Origin: Tyto alba
Lineage: Eukaryota > Chordata > Aves > Strigiformes > Tytonidae
DNA: 64,000 bases
Reading direction: 5' to 3'
Assembly (NCBI RefSeq): GCF_018691265.1
Contig: NW_024881300.1
Location: 5,903,546 to 5,967,545, forward strand
Shown: one piece after another, positions 40,296 to 52,085 of the stretch
Numbering within the stretch: position 1 is the stretch's first letter
How the letters are laid out: every line of letters starts with the position of its first letter
The notes under the pieces: generated by a model
The model's database searches: none
What the model was told of the DNA's origin: nothing
What the model saw: only the letters and a program-made list of their open reading frames with translations
Position numbers and translations under genes: made by a program

Positions 40296-43200
40296 GTAAA
40301 ATTATCATATATCTCTGTCTTCTGACTGAATAAAGAAATGGAAGTAGCTGAAGAGGGTTATTGTCAGACATTTAGAGAAATTTTGGAGTGATGAGAAGAT
40401 AACTGTTAGCTCATTGTCTTAAAAAAAATTCATCTCCATATAGACAATTTTGTGTTTTATAAATGACTACAAAATAATTTATTCCAAAATGAGGTAAATT
40501 AATAAAGTCAAGCTGCAAATCAGTATAGTATATTCTTAACCTTAAGTATATTTACAGTCCAAGTCCAACTGAAATAAACAATTCATAATAAATAGCACAT
40601 ATATCATATTTCTCTTCTGAGAATCCATTTCTATGCAATGAACCTGCATATTCCCAAGTGGTTCTATTATTAACATAACATGTTAATTGAATCAGCAAAT
40701 AATTTTCAATCTGAAAATCATCTTCATGATACTAAGTATAAAATTTATATGAAATGCATAGGGTGTGTAATTGACCCAACTAAACAGTAGTTAGAACTCT
40801 AATTTATATTCAACTTCTGTGCCTATATTCAATGTAAATATATTGAGCCTGGAAGTACTGGCTAGTTCAAATTGAGATGCCTGTCCCATCATTAAGTGAT
40901 GTAATGTGAACTGATAATTGCACAACTTTACTTTACAATCAGAAATTCACATTCATGAACATGTACTAAAAAATATTTTTTGACAATTAGTGCTTGTAAA
41001 CTGTGAGTTTCATAGATATTTACCAGAAGCTAACCTTGGTCTCAAAATAACCTCATGTACCTGTTCATTTCACATACATTAGGGCATATAAAGTATTTGC
41101 GATCTATTGCTGTCTTTTAAATCACCTGTGGTTCATATGTATTTGAGCGTTGGTCAGGAAGCTATGTCATGTGAATACAGAAGCCAATACATAGGCTTGT
41201 AACTACCTTAAACTGTGGACTTTAAGAGGGAGTGAAGTGACCCAGTTCCATCCCACAGTGCAGTAAAAGGTCCCTATTTCTACTTTCTACCCGTAAGCTG
41301 TGCTGTTCCTTCCGTTTTATCTCTCTGGCTCTCTTGAGAGTGACCTTTGGCCATGTCAACTCTTTGGTATGCAGCTTTTAGAACCAGAGAGATTTGCTAA
41401 ACATGAGATGAAAGTAGGGGTTTCATTAATTTTGTAAAATAAATGTATTTCTGGTTGTTACAGCTCTCCATGTACAGACTCTGATTCCAAAATACCAATC
41501 CAATACCAAAGATCCCTGCATATATATTTTGACTTCCAGAACATTGGTGATACCTGTTGTTTCTTAGAGATTGAGACAAAATACCTTTAGAAGTATAAAA
41601 GAAGGTATTGTTTTGATATTTCTGCTTATTTGTTTTGTGGATGTTTGTTTTGCTTCACGGACTCAAAAAATATGTTGGTTTTTGAACAAGTGAGTTATAG
41701 GAAGGAAAGGCTTAATTATCCTCATGAATCTTCTGTTGTTAGCCACAGTGAAAACTGCAGACATACTTTACTCCTATAAATAGCTCCTCTTTTATCTAAC
41801 ATCTTTCAGTCAGATGGTGCTAATATCCCTCCTTCCTCACTAAGATTCCTACAATCCATATTTCAGCAGTATGTTTTATATGTAATACAATAAAATCTAC
41901 AAAATATGCTGTTGCCTTGCCTTTTAGTACAGTAGCATAAAATTATGAAAGGAATAACGGGCATGGGGGATGAATAAGAATAGTCAGATTTGGATTTAAT
42001 TTTCTAAATTATTTCAGCCAGACTGACAGCCCTAGAGGTGCCCTTAAGCAGAGAAATTGTTAGAGAAGGTTAGATTAGGTGATAATTGCAGGACAGAATA
42101 AAAGTTGAACAACTGGTTTTCTTTCTTTCTGGATCTTTGAGGAGAACAGAATCAATTTGGCATATTGAGAAACCAGGAAAACAGTGGGCTTCTCATGTTG
42201 TTTGTCCTGAAAATTAAAACCTCAGTAATGTAAAAATGCTGAAATGCCTCTAAATATATTCTATAAAATCCCAAATTTGTATTGTCAAGAGAGTATTTAC
42301 TTATGTTAGGGCTCCATCTGCAGTCATGAGGAAGAAAGTCTTACCATTGATGGCAGCTATCCCTGCTTCTGGGCCTTCACTGATTCACCATGTTTAACAT
42401 AATAAACTCTCTCCTTTTATTTGGGTCAGCATACTTCAAGCTGATTTGCAGGCACAGTTAAAGCCTCTGATCTTTAATTATTTCTAGTATAGCAGCAAAT
42501 AAGGTTATACTGACTGTTTCTTTATATGTCATTATTCTGGTAGGGCTGGCTTAAATTTCAAGTAGTTTTATTATCAAAAGGCTAGCAGGCACAGAGAATC
42601 TTATCATATAATCTCTCTCACACATATATCAAGTTCCATTTTTAAAATTGTTGGGATTTTTGTGCCCTCATTATTTCAGCTTGAGAGGCTCTTCACGAAC
42701 ATTGTTCCTCAGATGAAGAGCACCATTCCAGTACTTTCAATCTAAATGTATTAATGGTCTTCTTGTATCCTCTTGATTTTAAGCCACTATTGACCTTGAG
42801 TTAAAATAGATTGGATGTAATCCTCACCCTCAATTTAAGATAACATTTAGAAACAGTTATAATACTGAACATAACTAAATAACTGAAATAGTGCTCTTTT
42901 ATTTGCTACATTTGCCATCCACATATGAATTAGAATTTGATTTAGGTCTCCCATTTCTTTGAAACAGTCAACCAGAAGAGAAAAGAATCACTTGTGAGGA
43001 AAATGGAAGCTAAGAAATATGTAAGTGCAAGTATGTTTATTTCTCTACTACTGTCTGTATGCTCATCTGTTGAATAATTAATCTTATATAGGCAAAAACA
43101 AGCAAACAAAAAATACCCAAATTTTGTCCTTCACTTAGAAAACAAGTAGAAGTAGGTAGGAAATTAGGGGAAATCGTTAAATATCAAAAATGGCAATAGA

Positions 43201-44390
43201 AAGGAAGGGTGAACATGGGACATTACAAAGCACTGACATGGTTTATTCAGGCTCATGCTTAAGCAAGTAGACACATAAAGTTGTTAGGACAAAGCTTAGA
43301 GGTACAGAGATCAGTCCTGCAGTTTTTGTATATAAACAGTTAATCTGTACTAATGAGAGTTTAGCTACTGACTGCATAATATAGCAGCTAAGAAACGCAT
43401 GGAATAATGGACATTTTCTCAAGCATGTTGAAAAGTTATAAGTATCTAAAAAAAGTATTGTTAAAGAATGTGACAACTGTCTACTACCTAGGGATGAAGG
43501 CTGAACTTTCTAATTAGAAGTGGAAGACTGAGCAATTGAAATAATGGCTAAACAAATAATTATTTAGGGTGGGGATTTTTTAATAGTTAATAACTTCTTA
43601 ATAAATAGCACACAAAAAAATCTGGTTCTCAATTTTCTTCTAAAATAAACCTCACGAAGTGAATGCTTTTTCTGCATCCATTTGCAGCAGTCCTCCATGG
43701 GGTTGGAAAAGTCTTAGCAATAGCTGTCTACTGAGGGTAAATTTAAGTTGCTTTCTTCCAGTACCTCCAGAGCAGCGAGATACACTACCTTCCTTTTTAC
43801 TGGAGGGTGACGTACAGTAAGAGAGTGCACACATGATTACTGTGGAGCAGATGGTTGTACCCTCTGGTAAACTGTATGTCAAAACTATTGTTTGCTAAGG
43901 TTCTTGGGGATCTGAAACTGGAATGGATGCGTGTCTGTTTCCTGAATGTTTGTGAGAAGTAAGAAATATTAAGGAAAAAAACAGGAGCTGCAAAATGGGA
44001 ACAAGCAGCTTTGGCAGATGCTGCTATAGGAAAATATTGTAAAGAAAAGAGTTGGATGTGGACACAAAAAATATCTCTCTAGACTAGGTTCATTGCAGTG
44101 CTTCTCACTTAAATGAGGAACAGCAAAATTATTACAGAAACTATCCAGCTAAAAATCTTATGTATTGCTCCAAATCAACAAGTAGAACTAATGCAAGTTT
44201 GAAAATATGGGAGAAGCAGTTGTTAGTGCAGTTATCTCATCATTTGCCAGCAGGGGGAAGGGAAATTTCGTTACAATTCTTAGAGGCATAAAATGTGCTT
44301 GCAGCTCAACTAAAGAAAAAACTTGCAGTACTAGATATTTGGCAAACTTTAGGAAGTTGAGTAAAGTAATTTTAAAGAGTTTGTGTGTTG

Positions 44391-44416
44391 GGTTTTGGTT
44401 TGGTTTGGTTTGGTTT
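44391..44416. repeat. (TTTGG)n short tandem repeat
   Basis: A GGTTT/TTTGG pentanucleotide repeat of about four to five units, with one longer T run at its start. It is low-complexity DNA. Confidence 0.8.
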
Positions 44417-47400
44417 TTTAAATCATGAGTAGATAATACCTTTAACACTGTGGCAGGTTTCTGCTGTTCTTCTAGAGTGGATTGTAGAATATGTATCAGC
44501 CAATAGAAGAAAATGTGGAAGGCAAGAAAGAGCCTACAGAAAAGGTCAAGATCTGTGGTCACTTAGTGATGGCTTTTTGTCTTGTGTTGTTGTAAGTGTC
44601 ATCATGTTTTACAGGCTTCCAGAACATGGTTGCACTCTTTTTTTTACAGCCCACCTAAATTGTATTTTGATGCATACAAAATTTTGATAAGCCAGGAACC
44701 AATACATTTATAAACACAGTAACCTTACAGTATGAATTTAAAATTCAATCCACATAAATGTGAATAGTTTTTAAAACAAGTAAATTATTTTGAGTATACA
44801 ATCAGTGAGAAAAAATTGTCACAATGAGAAGAAAGCTGAGGCTGTCCAAAACTTGCCAACTCTTTGGATGCTCACATATGTTCAGAGTTTTTAGGCCTCC
44901 TATTACAAAAAGTTCATTTGTAGGTTGGCCAGAACAGCCAAACCACGACATAAGTTGGGTAAAGAAAGGAAACCATTTCAGTGATCAGCAGTGTGTGATT
45001 TAGCATTTTGAGAGTCAAAGAGGCTCTTGTGATTGCCCCTGTTTTAGTCTCCCTGTGTTTCAAAAACCCTTTCATATTGTGCACAGCTGCTAACACTTAC
45101 AGTTTGGGGATAGTGTTGACACAGGAACACAAAGGATTTGAGATATTGCTAGCTTATTACCAGGGTGGGAGGTCAGGGGGAGGACGTGTGGGGGTAGGAG
45201 TTTTCCAAAGACAAATTATCGCAAAAGTAACTCATGACTATAGTTAAAGACTATTTTCTTAGTTGGGAATTTATGATCAGGATAGACCATGCATCTCATT
45301 CAATGATTCTGCAAATTCAGGTATTCTGAAGAAAATTTGCCAAACAGATACATATCTGCCATGATGTGCTTGAACACAGTCATGGCAATGCTGCTGTTGC
45401 ATTCATATGGCATTTTGATTGCTAGTTGCAAGTATTTCCATAAACAGGAATGAGTGAACTTGGTGAAAAAAAAAAAGCCTTCGCTACTCTAGACCCATGA
45501 GTTGCTGAAACTGAAAGTAGAATCTTGAAATTTGTACTATATATGAACAAGCAGTTGATAAACTGCTTATTTGAGAAAGTATCTTTTTGAGCTATCACAA
45601 TAAAAGCTTATTGTTCACAATGTGAAATATGAAGTATTCTATAGGAGATGAAAAACAGTTGGTGATAGCAAGAATGGGACACTGATGTGCACAGATAAAT
45701 GTGGTTGGTATGTCAGATCACAGGACATGGAAAGATGAATAGAATCTGGGCTCTCTAAGTGTGGGCTCATTTTAATTAGGCTGGTTGGGCCTCTCCAGTG
45801 ATGGGTACCTGTAACATCAGACTGTACTTAATTTTTTGAGAAAAAGGAAGTAGCATAATGATTTTTAAACTGCTGGACTGCAGAAATTTTGGCATTTTGC
45901 ACATTATGCTTGGACCTGAGTGAGGTTCTTGCAGTCTAGCAACTGGACATTTTCTCAAAATGGCCTATAAGAAACCAAGGAGAAGCTGGTTGCAGATGGG
46001 CTGAGGTTAAAGACTTAAATGGTTTTACTAAGTTTATTAGGCTCTTTAGTGTGTAGAGAAAGACAAGTTGTTTGCAAAGCGACTGAGATGAGGCGTTTAA
46101 CCACACCTTGATGAACCACCTTTTGGGTGGCATCATTTCTTGCCAGAGAGAAGAAATCAAGAGAGCTTAGACCACTAGGTTAAGCACAGCCTTTGTAAAT
46201 ACCCTCAAGGGATTTCATACAGTGTTTGGTAGTGAACTGAAAACATACTGTCTCATGGATGAAGTTCCTAAAAAGGAAAAAATATTAATTGGGATGATGG
46301 AAAAAACCTATAGACAAAAATCAAGTTTATTTCTGCAAAAATGAAAACATTCTAACAGGTAAGGACACTTAGCTGTAATTTTTCTAATGCCTCCAAGCAT
46401 GATTTTACATGGAGAAAACCAGGGGTTTTCTAGGAAAAAGAAAATCAGAAGTCCTTTGAGGGATCCGATATACATATATAAGAAGTAGTGAATGAGATAC
46501 ATTGGGTCCCAAGATTTTATTCAGAGTTGTTCATACGGAATAGATGATGTGATAACAAGGATTTCAGTAAAATTGCCTCAATATAATGATTGTATGATGT
46601 GCTGACTAACAAAGACTTTGAAGCAAGAAGCAAAGAAACAATTTCCATCTGTTCAAAAATGTTGTGCGTTCTTTATAAATACATGGGATTAAAGGAAAAA
46701 AACACCTGATTTCAGCATCTGTTTCTTTTCAGATGGAAACAAATGAAGGTCAGTAAGCTTTTGGCTGTCAGAGTGCTTTTGGTGGGGTTTTTTTGCTTGT
46801 TTGTTTTTTCAAAACTTGGGTAAAAAAATGGGGTAATAGCATGTCCAATAGTAACAGCTTGGTGTTGTGTTCATAAAGAAAGAATTTGGATGCCTATCCA
46901 AAACATATGTTTTTTCTGTAAAAGTCAGAAGGGGTGAAAAAAAAACTCAAAACTTTGAAGCTAAAGAAATTTTGTACAAAATGAACATGTCAGTATGCTT
47001 CAACTGGCAAACAGTGAGTTGCCTGTAACCTCCAGGCTGTTCTTAAACTGAGTGACAATCACTGCATAGAGCTGCAGTTTCATTTGATCACTATGATACC
47101 GGTGAGATTGTCACAATTTCTTTCTTCTCCAGCTTTATTTCTGTGAAAATTCTCTATACCCTAAACTGTTGTTAATATTCTGCTTATGGTAACTCTGATT
47201 TTAATGCTAAACTATGCCACCAAGTTAGTTAATTTTAATGCTCGCTGAAAATTGAGAGGTTGGAGTTGAAAAAGTAGAAAAACTTATATTCCTTGAGGTA
47301 TCTTGCTGATTTTACTCACCATCAAAATTCACACTTTATGCAGCATGATACAAATCAATCTACCTTGTCACCATTAGAGTTCAAAACATCCATCTGAAGA

Positions 47401-48837
47401 GAATGCTTAAGGCCTTGACATGTAAGGTGTTTGACCGGACTTTCCACTCTGCAAAGCATCCAGCAAACTGCTGCTGTACAAATGGATTCATAAAAGTCTC
47501 ATGAGCAAGGTCAGTCCTCAACTTTGTCTCTTCTTTCATCCTATCTCAAGACCCCTTGCCTTAAGGTGCTAACATGTCATGCTCAATTAAAGTTGTTTGC
47601 AGCTTTGTAGATGTTTACTAGGTTGTATTTGCCCTTATTGGCTTTTGTTCTGTGCAACGAAATAAAACACTCAGAAACTCATAGAGATGGGGGAACATAT
47701 ATAGCTTTAAAACATTACAGGGCAGGGGGAAGTGGAAAGAGTTTAGATGTACAGATTTCAATCCAAATTAAAGCAGTTGCATGTTTGGTCTTGATATTTT
47801 AACTTTGAATTTTTATTGATACCATAGTGGAAGCATAATTTTAGCATGCATATGTGCTTATCACTCCTTTCCAGTCAAACATATTACAGACAGAAGTTTA
47901 ACTGTAATCTATCTTTTCATGTTAAATACATATACAGAAAACAAAGGGGACAAAACACAGGTTTATTATGACTGAAGCCATGAGACATTAGTATCCATGT
48001 CAGGCAGAGATACCATGTAAAATGTGAATTTTTTTCAACTTTGCTTATCAGCAAACAGAAGAAAGTTCTGCTTTTACAATACATATTCTGTTTAGTTTTG
48101 TGGTTGGTGTTTGGTTGGCTTGAAAGTATTAGCCAGCATAACTTGCCTAAATGACAGCTGTATGTGGTAGAGTAGAAATGAATTAGTATTTGAGTTGTGT
48201 AAATATCAAAGATGATGTTTATTTACGTCGCTATAAAGTGACGAGAATGACAGAAAGTAGATCACACTTATGAAAGAGGTGAGATGTGTAAAGTTGCAGA
48301 GTAATTTCACAAAAGGTGATAGGGAATCCTCACTGCTTAAGAGTTTTTAAAACTATTCCAAATATGATGCCTGTTTTCAAACATAATCTGGGACAGACAA
48401 AAAGGATGAGCTATGAATGACAAAGGCTCCTACCCCATCCCAGTGCTTAGTATTTCACAGTATGACCTGTAAAAATCAGGCATATTAACAATTTTGAGCA
48501 GTTATACTAGTGACAATTACTTCTTAAAAATCTCTGTAGTGAATAATATGACTTTTTGCTTCTTATACTGTAAGAGTCGGCAGGAATTGTAATATTCCTT
48601 TAACTTTCTAAAGGCTCATTTGTGTTCTCCAAAAAAATTTCATTATTAAGAGAGTTTCAGGGCCCAGATGTGTGAATAGATGCCGCTTTACATTAAGAAG
48701 CGGTAGAATAGTTCTTGGTAAATGGAAGCAATTTGCTACTTACCGAAAAGCACTTAAGCTACCCCACACCTATAGATCTGTCAGTCAGCTTCCTTTGCAG
48801 CTCATGTTATTGCATAGCAGCAGTGCTGTCTTTCTGC

Positions 48838-49181
48838 TTTAAACTCGGCGTGTGAGGCGCAGAAGGTCATTTGCCCTCCACTGCTACAGCAGAGTGTCGG
48901 GCGTGGGGCCGTGGACGGTGAGAGCGGGTGCAGGTATGGGTCTGCAGCTGAGGAGTGCGGCACTTAGCAAGGCGCCAGTCCGGAGGAGTCCTTTACAAAC
49001 ACGTGGATCACAGTTGCTGATTAATGCCACTCAGTGTATGGTGTTCGGTGTGTAGTACAGGCATTTGTGTAGGGACCCAGGTCCAGACGTGGTTCACCTG
49101 CGATCTGGAGGAGCCACTCTCTCCATGGATTTTCCAGCTTAGGGAGACTACAGTGCCCTGTTGGGGCCTAACTGAGATGTG
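48838..49181 (+). promoter_or_regulatory. CpG-rich candidate promoter and first exon
   Basis: This block has about sixteen CpG dinucleotides in some 300 bases, against a very CpG-poor background (for example CTCGGCGTG, GTCGGGCGTGGGGCCG, GCGGCAC, GGCGCCAGTCCGG). A TTTAAA element sits at 48838-48843, just upstream. The block ends in the strong donor-like GATGTG|GTAAGTAA, with the GT at 49182. CpG content plus a good donor is the usual look of a first exon of a + strand transcript. It is not recognised as AKTIP exon 1, and no AKTIP coding exon follows. The first frame (48852-49055) starts with GTG and matches no family, so a non-coding first exon is more likely. Confidence 0.4.
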
Positions 49182-51829
49182 GTAAGTAACTACTCTTTTG
49201 TAAGTTCATACCCAAGTTTACTGAGTAGTGATTTACTTGTGCAACAGATCCAATTTTCCTTGTCCTAGTCCATCTAAGTAGATGATTAGTTGTGTTAAAT
49301 AGTTATTTTTGTCAGTTATCATTCTTAAAATTAGAATAACTTGATTTTTAAAAAAACAAATATTTTGCCTAGTAATAAAATTTTACAATTGTACTTCTAG
49401 TATAAGGTTTGTTAATTTTAGCATAGGCTTTTAAAAATTACATTATGTGCTATCAAGCACTTATATTGCCATTGAGTAGAATGATAGCTTTATTTGACTT
49501 TTTCTGTACTTTTATGGTCTCATGTTTAATGAGGTCTGACATTATCTATCCAACAATGTTGTATCTTCATTTTGATAATCATAGTACAATTAATAAGGTC
49601 CCATGATAAACCCAGTGAAGTTGTACTGAAGTTGTACTGGGCTGTAACTGCCATTTTACTTGAGAAAGCTTAGCTATAAAATATAATGTCATTCGCCTGA
49701 AGCCACACAGCAAATCTTTAAGAAAACCAGAGTGGGCTTGGATTTATTCTTTCTATCTTTTGTTTTAAACATATTTCTTCCAAATAAGGTAAGACATGTA
49801 GAGAGAAATTATCATGACTGTATACCCCAGAAAATAAATAGATTGTGCAATAGTGTACATTAGCATATATGTTTGCACTTGCAAGTTAAGATCAGTCATC
49901 AAAAATTTCATCTCAAATGAAAATTTTAATAAGTATGTGCATTTGAACAACTATACAGCTTTATTATCTGAACTATGGCTTTCTCTAAAAGTGCATAAAT
50001 ATGCATCTACTTGAAAGATTTCTAATATTGCTATATTAAAATTCTTATTATCAATAAAAAAAAATAATCTGTGGAATAACAAATTATTTTTCCATATGCA
50101 AAAATCTTTAGAACTGTGTGGTCTAAAAATGAGACATTTCCAAATAAAATTGAGCTGTGCAGAAGAAATTGAGGGAGAAGTCCTTAAGGTGACTTTTAAA
50201 TGAAAATGAAATGTCTTTTAGTAAGTTTCAGAGGTACAATATTACAGACTAGTAGAATTGTATCTCATTAATTTCAAACATAGATTTTATGTGAGGCTAT
50301 TTGATTATAATTTGATTATCTGACCCTGTAATTAAAGTTTATTGCCAATTTCAAAGCTTATGTGTAAAATGAACTGGTTTTCTTCAAAGCAATATACAAT
50401 CCATTGGACTCATTGACTTCTAGTTTTGCATTTAAATCGAAAAGTCTGTTATAACATGACAAACAGGTTCAGTTTTTGATCATTAATCCTGCTAAGCAAT
50501 ATTCATAAATTCAATTTTGAATCAGTTGGAATACTTTTCTTTTATTAGTTTCTGTGTTATTAAATGAGATTGTTTCTGACTAATATATTTCTGGACTCAA
50601 ACTGTAGCTCCAAGCTGTTATTCAAATCAAATAACATGCCCCTTACTTGTGCCTAGCACTAATAAATGCCAACTTGTGATACATTTGCTGGAGACTGTCA
50701 CGAATATTAAAGGAGGCAATAATGCCACTAATGTCTTATAAGTAAGCTTATTTTTCTAAAGGGCTGAAATCAGTCATCCTACTAAGGGGGGCAAGGGGGG
50801 AAGAGCCTTTAAGACTTAAAGCCTAAAGCATTATTTTACTCAGCTAAACATTATTATTGAGGAGGTAAATAACCAAGAAATTACCACTGGAGAGAATGAA
50901 AAATATAACATGTAACTTCTGGTGCCACCCTGAGCAACAGAAATGCATCCAGTGGCTAAGCATATGCTGGGTTTAGTAGAACTGCATGTTCGTTGGTTCG
51001 GGGGCATGTTTTTTCTGCCTCTGAGTGCTTGAATTAAAGGAAGAAAAACAAATTCCTTTTTACTGTTATTGTCAACCACCTATTTCAGTTCTTTTGGGAT
51101 ATTACTGGCAATAGTTAAAGGTTTTGCTATAGAACACAAGTTTAACATGTTGGCAAGAAATTATCTAAATAAAATTAACTTGTCTAAGTTGTGATCCCTC
51201 AATCTGGACATCTTGGGAAGGAGTGTCTTGGATGGGGAGGGGGTATGACTGGGGCTGAGAGATGCAGCACGGACCCTACTTGTGTCCCAGCTGGATACAA
51301 GGGCAATGCTGAGATTTGGACACAATCATTTCACCTATTTTGCTCTCTCCTATCTAAGAATATTCCCCTCTTTTTGTTGGAGGTAGAATATTGATAATGA
51401 ATGTCCATTCTGTGACTCTGTGTACTTTTTTATGCTACATTGAGCCACGTATTCATCCCTTTGTTTCTCTAGCATTTCCCCAGATGTTTAAAACTTAATT
51501 TAAAAAAGAGGTAGCTGTGTTTTGTGAAGTATGAGTTCTTAGCTTTCCCAATTTCTCAAAAGATCTGTGTAATAACATTGTATTTTCTTTTCTAAAATAA
51601 TTATTAAAAAAGCTCTTATCTCTATTAAAGTTCAGTAGTGCCAGTATCACAGAATATACCAAAATAAATGATAGGTTCTATTAGAGGATTAATGTATTTG
51701 GGTATGGTTCATTTTTTTTAATGATGATTCCTACATTAAACGTGCTTTTAACTGGAAAGGATGAGATGAAATCTGATGATCTGTTTTACGATTGGCTTTA
51801 GTTTTTACAAACTGTTCTGTGTTTTGCAG
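49182..51829. other. Intergenic or intronic, no gene seen
   Basis: AT-rich sequence between the CpG-rich block and the next acceptor-like site. It includes an exact 11-bp tandem duplication at 49616-49637. The stretch at about 50,270-50,700 is repeat-free and rich in ATTA/TAAT cores, but nothing firm can be assigned. Confidence 0.65.
49616..49637. repeat. Exact 11-bp tandem duplication
   Basis: The unit tgaagttgtac occurs twice in direct succession, at 49616-49626 and 49627-49637, with no mismatch. The lack of divergence suggests a recent slippage event. Confidence 0.9.
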
Positions 51830-52063
51830 GATTTATTCCAATTTGAATAAGTTTACGAATTGTCTGTGACCTCTGCGTTAGCTGTTTCAGAAAAGTGCTC
51901 TTTCTTATGGACATGATTAAGAATATTCTAGCCTAGCTGGAATGCCTGTACTGCTCACACATTTTGTTATGGCCTCCAGCCATACCATCGTACCTCGGGC
52001 AGTGATCCTGTCAGAGTTCATAAGCTAAAAGGTCACGTGAGATGAGTTCTGAACGGGATACCT
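51830..52063 (+). ncRNA. Candidate internal exon of unknown transcript
   Basis: The acceptor-like sequence CTGTTCTGTGTTTTGCAG ends at 51829, with a plausible branch region (TTTACAAAC) shortly upstream. A donor-like CCT|GTAAGG follows 52063. The 234-base interval has stops in the frames I checked, so it would be non-coding. It contains most of the 5S rRNA-like segment described separately. Support comes from splice-site appearance and from its position between a CpG-rich donor-bearing block and a candidate terminal exon on the same strand. There is no transcript evidence. Confidence 0.25.
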
Positions 52064-52085
52064 GTAAGGTGACATTGCTTTACCC
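51971..52085 (+). repeat. 5S rRNA-like segment, likely AmnSINE1-type SINE head
   Basis: The segment shares ordered blocks with vertebrate 5S rRNA. GCCATACCA sits near the 5' end. GATC-CTGTC-AGA aligns with the GATCTCGTCTGA region. AAGCTAA followed by AGGTC aligns with the A box, AAGCTAAGCAGGGTC. AGTTCTGAACGGGATACC aligns with the C box, AGTACTTGGATGGGAGACC, and TGCTTTA-CC aligns with the TGCTGTAGG end. Spacing is kept over about 115 bases with a 2-base insertion. Divergence is far too high for a working 5S gene. AmnSINE1, an ancient amniote SINE, begins with a 5S-derived head, so that origin is the most likely. A tail domain was not identified downstream. Confidence 0.5.

Larger units (their letters stand above)
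30641..48837. other. Intergenic, no gene seen
   Basis: About 18 kb of AT-rich DNA without a recognisable coding exon. It holds simple repeats: T runs at 30839-30859 (21) and 38641-38657 (17), A runs at 38123-38137 (15) and 40276-40295 (20), (AAAC)n at 35901-35920, and (TTTGG)n near 44391-44416. Two short direct-repeat pairs occur: a 16-mer at 33416-33431 and 33443-33458, and a 15-mer at 35163-35177 and 35194-35208. Open frames up to 124 codons (44188-44562 minus) are unsupported. Confidence 0.7.

Noticed and set aside
44188..44562. 124-codon open frame on the minus strand.
   Set aside because: It crosses a (TTTGG)n repeat, has no family resemblance and no splice context.
48683..48703. CCGCTT/AAGCGG inverted repeat upstream of the CpG-rich block.
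   Set aside because: A 6-bp stem with a 9-base loop is not significant.
48852..49055. 67-codon frame rich in Arg in the CpG-rich block.
   Set aside because: It starts at GTG, has no family match, and high GC alone lengthens frames.
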